DNA from: Verrucomicrobiota bacterium
GTDB taxonomy: Bacteria > Verrucomicrobiota > Verrucomicrobiia > Limisphaerales > UBA1096
Length of the DNA: 35,832 nucleotides
NCBI GenBank assembly: GCA_030749225.1
Contig: JASMKO010000023.1
Coordinates: 1 to 35,832 of the forward strand
Direction: 5' to 3'
Shown here piece after piece: positions 7,482-14,914 of the stretch. The position numbers were made by a program, and so were the translations under genes. The notes under the pieces were generated by a model. The model saw only the letters and a program-made list of their open reading frames with translations, had not been told where the DNA came from and did not search any database. The stretch's first letter is position 1, and every line of letters begins with the position of its first letter.

Positions 7482-8288
7482 ATGCCGGAATTTTACGACA
7501 CACATACCCATTTGGACTTTCCCGATTTCCGGGGTGAAGAAGATGCCGTGGTGCGGCGCGCCGCCGATGCCGGCATCTCGCGTATCGTTACCATCGGCAC
7601 GGAACGAGAGAGCAGCCTGAGGGCGATCGGCTTGGCCAAGCGATTTGACGGTGTATTTGCTGCCGTGGGCTGGCATCCCAACGACTGCCTCGCCGCACCA
7701 GATGATGTGACTGCCGATCTCGAGCACTTGGCCAAGCAGCCCAAGGTGGCGGCTGTCGGCGAGATCGGCATTGACCATTACCGACTGCCGAGCACGCGCG
7801 GCGGCTCGGCGGCGGAGGACGAGGAGTTTAAGGCTCGGCAGGTCACGCTGTTTCGGCAGCAACTTGAGGTGGCGGCCGCGCTTGGCTTGAACGTGGTCGT
7901 GCACCAACGTGCGGCGTTCGAGCCTTGCCTGGAGGTGTTCGAGCTTTTTGCAGACAGGGTACGGGGGGTGTTCCACTGTTTCGTGAACGACCCGGCGGCG
8001 GCCAAGCGAGTGATTGAGTTGGGGTCTCTTGTAAGTTTCACCGGCATTTGCACGTACAAGAATGCGGCGGATGTGCGCGAGACGTTGGCTTCAGTGCCGC
8101 TGGACAAGTTGATGTTGGAGACCGACGCGCCGTTCCTTGCGCCGGTGCCGTTTCGGGGTAAACGATGTGAACCGGCCCACGTGCGCGAGATCAGCCAGAC
8201 GGCTGCCGAGACGCTGGGGATCGGTCTGGAGGCACTCTCTGAGGCGACCTGTACTACCGCACAAGCCTTTTTCAAGGGATTGAAATAG
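7482..8288 (+). CDS. tatD: TatD family metal-dependent hydrolase/DNase
   Basis: A 268-residue TIM-barrel metallohydrolase of the TatD family; characterised members are 3'-5' exonucleases or DNases acting in DNA repair or turnover in the cytosol. Metal ligands are visible in family order: His8 and His10 (DTHTHLD), Glu94 (VGEIGID), His141 (VVVHQR), His165 (FHCF) and Asp215 (ETDAPF). The segments AAVGWHPND and PFRGKRCEP are also diagnostic. It starts at an ATG 125 bp from the divergent ClpX-like gene. Two copies of the palindromic repeat (7631-7640 and 7727-7736) encode LAKR and LAKQ at helix positions where other TatD proteins have similar Leu-Ala-Glu/Lys residues, so they appear to arise by base change at tolerant sites, not by insertion. 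Confidence 0.93.
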   Translation: MPEFYDTHTHLDFPDFRGEEDAVVRRAADAGISRIVTIGTERESSLRAIGLAKRFDGVFAAVGWHPNDCLAAPDDVTADLEHLAKQPKVAAVGEIGIDHYRLPSTRGGSAAEDEEFKARQVTLFRQQLEVAAALGLNVVVHQRAAFEPCLEVFELFADRVRGVFHCFVNDPAAAKRVIELGSLVSFTGICTYKNAADVRETLASVPLDKLMLETDAPFLAPVPFRGKRCEPAHVREISQTAAETLGIGLEALSEATCTTAQAFFKGLK

Positions 8289-8347
8289 CCTATTCTCAGC
8301 AAAAAACCGCGTGATTTTTCGGCGAACGGGGTATAGTTTCAGCCGCC

Positions 8348-10138
8348 ATGTGGATTTATCTGCTCGTCAGCCTGATTTTCCTGATCCTTGCACTTGAGTG
8401 TTATTTCAAGGGAGGGGTCAACGCGTTGGTTACTCTGATCGGCGTTTTTTTGGCGGTAAACTTGGCGGTTTCGTTCGGCCCGATGGCGTTCCAATGGATG
8501 GGCGACAAGTGGTGGCCGATTGACGTGCACCCGTTCTGGAATCGCGCCGTGCCGGTCGTGGCCGGTTTCATCACCCTCGTGGTGATCTCCTCGATCCTGG
8601 GCACGGTGGCGAGCATCATGGTGCGCAAACGGCTGGAGGCACAGTGGGAGGAGTACCGGCTGGAAAACTACAAGGGCATGATCCGCAAGTTCGGGTTGTG
8701 CGTTGGCCTGATCACGGCGTGTGTTTACTCGGTGATGGCGCTGACACTCATCTACCAGTTGGGCAACTTCACGGTGCCATTCAAAAACGATGACGACCCG
8801 TGGGCTCTGAAGACGTTGAATGAGGCGCGCGAGCAGCTCGACAATACGCCATTCATCAAGCTGGCGGCGGCCTACGATAACACGCCGGAGCTGCACTACG
8901 AGGTTCGCGACACCTTGGTTTTATTTCTGAACAACAACGCGAAAACCATTGAGGTGCACATACGCGCCTACCCGGGCTTTTATGCGCTGGCCGAAACCGA
9001 TGAGATCAAGTCCCTGCTGGGTATTGAGGAGGTGGAGGAAGAGGAGGAAGAAGACCCATATGGGGAGGACGCGGGTGACTATGGGGATTCGTCCGACGAG
9101 TCGCTTTACGCCATGTGGAAGACACAGGCAGGGGATCTGTCACTCACCAAGTTGTTGGGCAATAGCGATGTGGTTTCCGCCGTCAACACTCGGTACGAGG
9201 AGTTGAAAGCCATCGAGCCAAATTCTGATGAGGAAAAGAAGCTCTTGGCGTTCATGAAGGACATTCGGCGTTTCTTTGATGTTGGCAACTCGGAGCTTTA
9301 TGGGAGGGATGCCATCGTCGGCCGGTGGAAATTCGCCCCGAATGTCTCGCTCCGTGAAAATAAAAAAACGCGAACATCTATTTCGGTGGATGAAATGAAG
9401 GGCATCCAGGCGACGGTGGGCAAGATGAGGCGGGTGACGCTGCAGGTCTGGCCGGAGGCGGATCGGAGCCAGATTCGCCTTAATGGACTGTCTGTTGCCG
9501 GTGCCTACGATCAGGTTCTCAAGAAACTGCGTGAGGAATATCAAAAGGCCATTGATGATGGGGAGGTTGAAGATGATGCATACGGGTATGGTGCGGGCAG
9601 CGACGGGGGCTTCAGCCAGCCAGTTGGTTTTCAAGAGACATATGGGACAGAGGGAGAGGGGAATGAAAATCAGGTCAGAGAAGAGCGGGTCATGCGGATG
9701 CTGAGCTGGATTATTAACAAGGATCCCGGCTGGGTGAACAGGCAGATTAGCCAAAGTATGCTCAGTGGCGACAGCATTCGGGTTGGCTCCGGCCAATGGG
9801 AGGGTTCGGGCATTCGTTACCAGCTCAACCTCAAGCAGGAGAAGATCAACATGAGCAACGAGGCTCAACTTGTGTTCAAAAGGGTGGGGGCTGGGTTACC
9901 CATTCGATCTGGCAAGCTTAATGCAACCATCATAATGGTAGCAAAGGAGGGTAAGATTGGTGTAGGGACGGACAGCGACAGGGATGGCTTTGACGATTAT
10001 GATGAAAGAATAACTGGCCATGATCCTAAAAACCCCAATGACAAACCAACTAAGGAAGAGGTTAATAAGATAGAAGCAGGCAACGCGCGGCTACATATCC
10101 GATCCGGTCAGGACGTGTTTGTGTTCACTCGCTATTAA
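8348..10138 (+). CDS. CvpA-like multi-span membrane protein with large C-terminal domain and TSP3-type repeat
   Basis: A 596-residue protein of unknown function. The N-terminal 140 residues have four hydrophobic segments (about 2-17, 26-42, 66-90 and 117-138) in a CvpA-like arrangement (colicin V production family). Then follows a long soluble region: an acidic run of Glu and Asp (about 228-250), a second Gly/Tyr/Asp-rich low-complexity stretch (about 400-440), and near residues 541-565 a DSDRDGFDDYDE sequence continuing TGHDPKNPND, which matches the calcium-binding thrombospondin type 3 / Verrucomicrobia-style DxDxDG repeat. The calcium motif suggests the C-terminal region faces the periplasm. 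I know of no characterised protein with this full layout. The last third has a lower GC content than its neighbours. It stands alone on the plus strand, ending at a clear terminator. Confidence 0.75.
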   Translation: MWIYLLVSLIFLILALECYFKGGVNALVTLIGVFLAVNLAVSFGPMAFQWMGDKWWPIDVHPFWNRAVPVVAGFITLVVISSILGTVASIMVRKRLEAQWEEYRLENYKGMIRKFGLCVGLITACVYSVMALTLIYQLGNFTVPFKNDDDPWALKTLNEAREQLDNTPFIKLAAAYDNTPELHYEVRDTLVLFLNNNAKTIEVHIRAYPGFYALAETDEIKSLLGIEEVEEEEEEDPYGEDAGDYGDSSDESLYAMWKTQAGDLSLTKLLGNSDVVSAVNTRYEELKAIEPNSDEEKKLLAFMKDIRRFFDVGNSELYGRDAIVGRWKFAPNVSLRENKKTRTSISVDEMKGIQATVGKMRRVTLQVWPEADRSQIRLNGLSVAGAYDQVLKKLREEYQKAIDDGEVEDDAYGYGAGSDGGFSQPVGFQETYGTEGEGNENQVREERVMRMLSWIINKDPGWVNRQISQSMLSGDSIRVGSGQWEGSGIRYQLNLKQEKINMSNEAQLVFKRVGAGLPIRSGKLNATIIMVAKEGKIGVGTDSDRDGFDDYDERITGHDPKNPNDKPTKEEVNKIEAGNARLHIRSGQDVFVFTRY

Positions 10139-10162
10139 ACCGGCTACACGGACGGTTTGTTG

Positions 10163-10190
10163 AAGGCAGCCGGGTTTGGCTGCCTTTTTA
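10163..10190 (+). terminator. Intrinsic terminator between convergent genes
   Basis: A 9-bp perfect stem (AAGGCAGCC/GGCTGCCTT) with a 6-nt loop is followed by a T-rich tract (TTTATTTT). It lies 25 bp after the CvpA-like gene. Its 3' edge overlaps the stop codon of the convergent minus-strand gene at 10188. Confidence 0.85.
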
Positions 10191-10670
10191 TTTTGGTGTG
10201 TGGACGGTGTTAGAGGCAGCCCGGCCCCGGAGGAGGGAGGGATCGGCATTGGCTGGCCGGGTCGCCAGTCCCGCGCCTGGGTTCATGAGGATGCGCGGTG
10301 GTTCGGCCTTGCTTTTGTTCAGCGGTAGGCTGCCGCCGGCCAGCACGTCCAACTCTTGGCCAAGCGGCTCCGTGACACTCTCGGTTTGGCCAAGCGGCGC
10401 TGGCCCGGTCTCGGCCAGGTGGGAGCCTTCGTTCAGTCCGTACCAGACACCCACGCCGATGAGCATGGCGAAGATCACCGCACCCGCCCGGAAGGGGTCC
10501 ACCTGATCGTTGAGCTGCTCCCAAAGCGTCGGCTTGGGCGCGGGCTCCTCGAGGCGCGTTAGCACCTGGTCGGAGAAGCGGTCAAAAAAACCGGCCTCAG
10601 GTTTTTCATCCTTCTTTGAAGCCAGCAGTTTCTGCAGCTTGTCAAACTCGGTTGGGTCGGGGTTTGTCAC
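10188..10670 (-). CDS. Single-span membrane protein, probable anti-sigma partner of the ECF factor
   Basis: A 160-residue protein with a soluble N-terminal part (residues 1-60, charged and helical, including FFDRFSDQVLTRLEEP), one membrane helix (about 62-79, AGAVIFAMLIGVGVWYGL) and a Pro/Ala-rich C-terminal tail that would be periplasmic. The start overlaps the stop of the sigma factor gene by 4 bp (10667-10670), so the two are translationally coupled. That, and the topology, suggest an anti-sigma factor; the zinc-binding HxxxCxxC motif of ZAS anti-sigma proteins is absent, so this is inference. The tail contains two copies of the palindromic repeat (10355-10364 and 10386-10393), reading PLGQ twice (residues about 92-95 and 102-105), in what looks like an unstructured region. 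Confidence 0.7.
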   Translation of the reverse strand: MTNPDPTEFDKLQKLLASKKDEKPEAGFFDRFSDQVLTRLEEPAPKPTLWEQLNDQVDPFRAGAVIFAMLIGVGVWYGLNEGSHLAETGPAPLGQTESVTEPLGQELDVLAGGSLPLNKSKAEPPRILMNPGAGLATRPANADPSLLRGRAASNTVHTPK

Positions 10671-11314
10671 TGTTTCAGGTAGTCGGAGAGGTGGGCTTGC
10701 AGTTGTTTGCGGGCGTAATGCAGTCGTGTTCGGACAGTGTTGGTGTTGCAGTCCATGATTTCGCCGATTTGCTCGTGCGGCAATCCCTGCACATCGTGGA
10801 GCGTGACGACAAGCCTGTGGTTGGGAGACAACTTCTGCATGGCGGCGTTCAAGAATCCTTGAAGTTCATGACGATCAATGTCCCGTTGCGGGGTGTCCTT
10901 GGAGACGAGGCCGAGCAGTTCCTCGCCGCTGTCCCATTCCTCATCCATCTGGTTGATGCTCAGGATCACGCGCCGGCGTTTTGAGCGCAGGAAGTTGATC
11001 GTGTTGTTGACGGCGATGCGATAAAGCCAGGTGAAGAACGCAGAGTCGCCCTTGAAATTTTGAATCTTGCGGAACGCCTTGATGAAGGTCTCCTGCGCCA
11101 GGTCGGCTGCGTCCTCGTGGTTGGAGGTCATGTGGTAGATGGTGGCGTAGATGCGTTCCTGATACTGCCGCACAAGCGCGTCGCAAGCCTCCATGTCACC
11201 GCTCCGGGCGCGGCTCACGTGATCCTGCTCGTTCCATTCCGGCATGGTTTCGCCGCCTTTGGCCGGGGAAACGGTGGAAGGGGATTCCAGCATTTGGGTT
11301 GACCCGGTATTCAA
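10667..11314 (-). CDS. ECF-type RNA polymerase sigma factor
   Basis: A 215-residue group 4 sigma factor (RpoE-like). Sigma region 2 is visible in ACDALVRQYQERIYATIYHM, the core-binding DAADLAQETFIKAF and the -10-recognising FFTWLYRIAVNNTINFLRSKRRR; region 4 is the helix-turn-helix LPHEQIGEIMDCNTNTVRTRLHYARKQL. Its regulon is unknown. The start is uncertain: the TTG at 11314 overlaps the polyprenyl synthase stop by 4 bp; ATGs at 11293 and 11245 are alternatives, the latter (MPEWNEQDH) with an AAAGGCGG upstream and a more usual sigma N-terminus. It is the penultimate gene of a long minus-strand run and is followed, overlapping, by a membrane protein that is probably its regulator. Confidence 0.92.
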   Translation of the reverse strand: MNTGSTQMLESPSTVSPAKGGETMPEWNEQDHVSRARSGDMEACDALVRQYQERIYATIYHMTSNHEDAADLAQETFIKAFRKIQNFKGDSAFFTWLYRIAVNNTINFLRSKRRRVILSINQMDEEWDSGEELLGLVSKDTPQRDIDRHELQGFLNAAMQKLSPNHRLVVTLHDVQGLPHEQIGEIMDCNTNTVRTRLHYARKQLQAHLSDYLKQ

Positions 11315-12357
11315 CCAACACCCAGCTCCGCCGATTGTTGCGCCAAAAAGCGGGTCAACTCCTCAAGGGCGTCGCGGGGACTGGACTCGCTGATCGCACC
11401 CAGCGCTTTGCGGGCATCGGCGAGACTCGATTCCAGCCGGGACTGGGATCGTTCCAGTGTATTGAACTCCGACAACCAACCGCGCAGAATGTTCAATTGA
11501 GTTTCATCCCAGCGCTGGATCATTTGGTTGAGCCGGGGCTGGATGTCCGGGCCGGCCTGCTCGCACAGCAGTATCACCGGCAATGTTGCCTTGCCGCCGG
11601 CGATGTCGGTGCCGAGCGATTTGCCGGCCTCGGCCTCCGAGCCGAAAATGTCGAGGCAGTCGTCGTAAACCTGGTAGGCCGTGCCCAGCGCCATGCCGTA
11701 ATCGCGCAGCGCCCGCGTCTCCCGTGCATCGCCTCCCGCAAGCGAGCCGCCCAGTTCGCAAGCGAGAGCGAACAGTTCGCCAGTCTTCATCCGGAGCATC
11801 TTGAAATATTCCGCTTGGCTAAGCGCGAGTTTGCCCTGCTGCTTGTTTTGCAGAATTTCCCCCGAGCAGACCGTGCGGGTGGCGGTGGAGACAGCGCGGC
11901 AGACATCCGTGGTCGGGAACTCCGCCGCCAGCCGCAAGGAGTTCGCGAACAGGCAGTCGCCGACGAGCACTGCCGTGGTGCTGTCCCACTTGCGGGCAAG
12001 TGTCGGGCGGTTGCGGCGCAACGCGGCGCCGTCCATGATGTCGTCGTGTAGCAGCGTGGCCAAGTGCACCATTTCGATGATCACGGCCACCTTGACGGTG
12101 CCGTCGTTCCAGCCGCCGACACTGTTTGCGGCCAAGCCGGTCAGCGTGGCGCGAAGCTGCTTGCCCTGGCTGGCCAGAGCGTACTCGGCATACGGTGCGA
12201 TCCCGGGATCGAACGCCGCAACCTGCGCGGCCAACTGTTGCCGCACCTCCTCCAGGAACGGGGCTACCATCGCAGCGATCTCCTGCCATTCGGCGGTGAT
12301 ATCCTGCGTGATGGGGGATTCTGTAAGCGGTGTAGGCTGGGCTTCAGCAGCAAACAT
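11311..12357 (-). CDS. ispB: Trans-polyprenyl diphosphate synthase (octaprenyl/heptaprenyl type)
   Basis: A 348-residue isoprenyl diphosphate synthase that extends allylic diphosphates with isopentenyl diphosphate to make the side chain of respiratory quinones. Both Asp-rich motifs are intact: DDIMD at 105-109 (LLHDDIMDGAALRRNRPT) and DDCLD at 232-236 (QVYDDCLDIFG). The substrate-binding GKQLR at 65-69 is present, preceded by SQ in place of the more usual GG. Chain length cannot be read with certainty; the residues before the first DDxxD (EMVHLATLL) have no bulky blockers, which suits long-chain products. The N-terminal 25 residues are extra and poorly conserved. It lies downstream of folA by 34 bp, a gap filled by a palindromic repeat, and overlaps the sigma factor gene. 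Confidence 0.93.
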   Translation of the reverse strand: MFAAEAQPTPLTESPITQDITAEWQEIAAMVAPFLEEVRQQLAAQVAAFDPGIAPYAEYALASQGKQLRATLTGLAANSVGGWNDGTVKVAVIIEMVHLATLLHDDIMDGAALRRNRPTLARKWDSTTAVLVGDCLFANSLRLAAEFPTTDVCRAVSTATRTVCSGEILQNKQQGKLALSQAEYFKMLRMKTGELFALACELGGSLAGGDARETRALRDYGMALGTAYQVYDDCLDIFGSEAEAGKSLGTDIAGGKATLPVILLCEQAGPDIQPRLNQMIQRWDETQLNILRGWLSEFNTLERSQSRLESSLADARKALGAISESSPRDALEELTRFLAQQSAELGVG

Positions 12358-12375
12358 GCTGGGGAAACGTTACCG

Positions 12376-12415
12376 CTTGGCCAAGGCCAAGTCAATCGCC
12401 GCCCGCTTGGCCAAG
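12376..12415. repeat. Two palindromic repeat copies at the folA end and the folA-ispB gap
   Basis: Copies of CTTGGCCAAG at 12376-12385 (in the 34-bp gap between genes) and 12406-12415 (in the last codons of folA, reading RLGQAGGD on the minus strand). Confidence 0.9.
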
Positions 12416-12883
12416 CCGACGGTAATGGACGATGTCGAAGGCTGTTGTCTCGCGCAACACCTCACCAGAATCAAAGAGCGGCTCGAACTCCGGGAAAAAG
12501 GCGTCGCCCTCCACCTCGCGATTGACCCGTGTGAGGTACAGGTCGGAGCATTGGACAAGCGCCTGGCCGTAAATTTCTGCGCCGCCGCAAATGAAGATTG
12601 TACGATCTCGGAACACCTCCGCTTGGCCAAGCTCCTCGAGGCTGCCAAGCGTCCGTACGCCGGTGGCCGATTCTGGGTGGCGCGTGAGCACCACAGTCTC
12701 GCGGCCGGGCAGCGTTCGGCCGATCGACTCATAAGTTTTTCGCCCCATCGCAAGCACATGGCCCATTGTCCTCTCCTTGAACCACTTGAAATCGTCCGGC
12801 AGATGCCAAGGAATCGTGTTTCCGCGCCCGATAACCCGGTTGAGTGACATTGCGGCAATGGCCTTGAAGGGAAGGGCGGACAT
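12392..12883 (-). CDS. folA: Dihydrofolate reductase
   Basis: A 163-residue cytosolic enzyme that reduces dihydrofolate to tetrahydrofolate with NADPH. Landmarks are IAAMSLNRVIGRGNTIPWHLPDDFKWFK (substrate and cofactor site, acidic Asp at 30/31), MGRKTYESIGRTLPGRETVVLTR, and ICGGAEIYGQAL. Length is normal. It starts 3 bp after the thyA stop, so thyA-folA form a unit that makes dTMP and regenerates the folate consumed. Two palindromic repeat copies fall inside it: 12622-12631 (reading EELGQAEVF) and 12406-12415 at the C-terminus (RLGQAGGD), both outside the active site. The start ATG at 12883 gives a slightly extended N-terminus; an ATG eleven codons in is a less likely alternative. Confidence 0.96.
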   Translation of the reverse strand: MSALPFKAIAAMSLNRVIGRGNTIPWHLPDDFKWFKERTMGHVLAMGRKTYESIGRTLPGRETVVLTRHPESATGVRTLGSLEELGQAEVFRDRTIFICGGAEIYGQALVQCSDLYLTRVNREVEGDAFFPEFEPLFDSGEVLRETTAFDIVHYRRLGQAGGD

Positions 12884-12886
12884 TGC

Positions 12887-13681
12887 TCAAATGGCGATCG
12901 GCGCCTTGATCGACGGATGCGGATCGTAGCTCCTTAACTCGAAGTCCTCAAAACGGAAAGCATGGATGTCCTTCACCTCAGGGTTGATTGCCATCGTCGG
13001 GAGTGCCCTCGGTTCGCGCTCCAGTTGCAGCCTGGCCTGATCGAGGTGGTTCGAGTACAGATGCAGATCTCCGAATGTGTGAATGAACTCGCCCGGTCGG
13101 AGATCGCACACCTGCGCTACAATCAGCAGCAGAAGCGAGTATGACGCGATGTTGAACGGCACGCCGAGAAAAAGGTCCGCGCTGCGCTGGTACAACTGAC
13201 AACTCAACACCCCGTTGCACACGTTGAACTGCACCAGCGCGTGGCACGGTGTCAGAGCCATCTGGTCCAGTTCGCCGGCATTCCATGCGCTGATAATGTG
13301 CCGCCGGCTGTCCGGGTCGTTCTTCAACCCATCGATCAGCCGGTCGACCTGATTGATCGAGCCGCCGTCTGGTTTGCGCCAGTCGCACCACTGCGCGCCG
13401 TACACCCGGCCAAGGTCGCCTTTTTCGTCGGCCCACTCATCCCAAATCGTCACCCCGTTTTCATTGAGGTACTTGATGTTCGTGTCACCTTTGAGGAACC
13501 AAAGCAGTTCATGGATGATCGAGCGCAAATGCAGCTTCTTCGTCGTGAGTACCGGAAACGTTTCGCTTACGGGAAACCTTGCCTGTGCCCCGAAAACCGA
13601 CAGTGTCCCTGTTCCCGTGCGGTCGCCCTTGGTCTGACCGTCATCCAAAACCAGCCGCAACAAATCAAGATACTGAACCAT
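12887..13681 (-). CDS. thyA: Thymidylate synthase
   Basis: A 264-residue enzyme that methylates dUMP to dTMP using methylene-THF. The ATG at 13681 gives exactly the length of the E. coli enzyme and puts the nucleophilic Cys of [10 protein letters not shown] at residue 146, as in E. coli. Other landmarks are [12 protein letters not shown], the double-Arg [13 protein letters not shown] and the [20 protein letters not shown] segment. No palindromic repeat occurs in this gene. It is followed by folA after 3 bp and preceded by lpxB 48 bp upstream. An upstream TTG frame extension to 13711 is not needed. Confidence 0.97.
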   Translation of the reverse strand: MVQYLDLLRLVLDDGQTKGDRTGTGTLSVFGAQARFPVSETFPVLTTKKLHLRSIIHELLWFLKGDTNIKYLNENGVTIWDEWADEKGDLGRVYGAQWCDWRKPDGGSINQVDRLIDGLKNDPDSRRHIISAWNAGELDQMALTPCHALVQFNVCNGVLSCQLYQRSADLFLGVPFNIASYSLLLLIVAQVCDLRPGEFIHTFGDLHLYSNHLDQARLQLEREPRALPTMAINPEVKDIHAFRFEDFELRSYDPHPSIKAPIAI

Positions 13682-13729
13682 GACCGCACGGAATGTAACC
13701 ACCCTCGCCAACCCGGTCGAGAACGGGCG

Positions 13730-14914
13730 TCACTGAAGGGTGCCGAGGACGGCTTCGGCGGCGCGGTGGGCGGCACCCGGTTGGCCAAGGCGGGTGGCGA
13801 CCCGGTCGAGACCGTTGAGGATGCGGGTGCGCTCGGCCTTGTCCCGGAGGAGGCGCAGGCTGGCTTCGGCGAGGTTGTCAGCATTGGCAGCCGACTGGAT
13901 GAACTCCGGGAACAGTTCCTCGCCGGCAAGCAGGTTGGGCATGGCGAGGTACGGCACTTTCAGCAACGCCCGGCCAAGCGCGTGGGTCAGTGGGCTGGTC
14001 TTGTAGAGCACGACGGTGGGCACGCAGAACCAGGCGCACTCCATCGTGACGGTGCCGGAGGAGGCGATGGCGAGACTGGCCTGGCCAAGCGCCTTGGCTA
14101 AGCCGCCGACCTGCAGGTCGATCTCGGTGCCGGTCGGGATGTGCCGCCTGGCTAGGTCGAGCATCTCCTCGCTGGGTAGCACCATGCGAAAGCGCGTCCT
14201 GACTTTTTCTGTGAAGATCACGGCTGTCTCAAGCATCACCGGCAGGTGCTTGTCGATTTCGCGCCGTCGGCTGCCGGGCAGCAGCAGCACGGTGGGCTGC
14301 TTGGTGAACAGGTCGGGATCTAGCGGCACGGTTTTTTCGGTCGGCTTGCCCAGGGGATAGCGGTCGACGAGTGGGTGACCGACGAACTCGACCGTGAATG
14401 TCGGAACACGCTCCGCGTACCAATCCTTCTCGAATGGGAAGATGGATAGCATCAGATCGATGTCTTTCGCGACCTGATGCACGCGACGCTCCTTCCACGC
14501 CCAAAGCTGCGGCGAGACGTAGCAGATGATTTTCGGCTGCCACTCGCGGAACGCGCCGTCGCCCTGCGCGTTGTATCGGCGGATTGCCTTGGCAAACCGC
14601 AGGTTGAAGCCGGGGTAGTCGATCAGCACGATGGCGTCCGGTTCACGCCGGGTGGCGAGTTGGAACAAGTGCCGGAACAGGCGGCGGAACTTGAAATAGT
14701 TTTTCAGCACCTCCCAGATGCCAACGACGGCGTGCTCGCTCAGGTCGAACTCCGGGCGTAGCGCGGCAGCCTCCATCTTTGGGCCGCCCGCACCGATGAA
14801 GTCGATCTCGTCGCCGCCGGGCTGTCGGCGGATCGCCTCGATCAACTCTGCGCCGAGCGTGTCGCCGCTGGCCTCGCCCGCGATCATCAGGATTGTTTTG
14901 CGCTTGTCACTCAT
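13730..14914 (-). CDS. lpxB: Lipid-A-disaccharide synthase
   Basis: A 394-residue GT-B (family 19) glycosyltransferase that joins UDP-2,3-diacylglucosamine and lipid X to form the lipid A disaccharide at the inner membrane. Landmarks are the N-terminal GEASGDTLGAELI, FIGAGGPKM, the IDYPGFNLR segment, CYVSPQLWAWK, VGHPLVDRY, LLPGSRRREI and ASSGTVTMECA. Its presence shows an LPS-type outer membrane. The ATG at 14914 overlaps the stop of the upstream enolase-superfamily gene by 4 bp. A near-copy of the palindromic repeat at 14083-14105 (reading LAKALGQA) and an exact 8-mer core at 13781-13788 lie in it. Its neighbours upstream are Mla lipid-transport genes, so this stretch may be an outer-membrane lipid cluster. 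Confidence 0.96.
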   Translation of the reverse strand: MSDKRKTILMIAGEASGDTLGAELIEAIRRQPGGDEIDFIGAGGPKMEAAALRPEFDLSEHAVVGIWEVLKNYFKFRRLFRHLFQLATRREPDAIVLIDYPGFNLRFAKAIRRYNAQGDGAFREWQPKIICYVSPQLWAWKERRVHQVAKDIDLMLSIFPFEKDWYAERVPTFTVEFVGHPLVDRYPLGKPTEKTVPLDPDLFTKQPTVLLLPGSRRREIDKHLPVMLETAVIFTEKVRTRFRMVLPSEEMLDLARRHIPTGTEIDLQVGGLAKALGQASLAIASSGTVTMECAWFCVPTVVLYKTSPLTHALGRALLKVPYLAMPNLLAGEELFPEFIQSAANADNLAEASLRLLRDKAERTRILNGLDRVATRLGQPGAAHRAAEAVLGTLQ

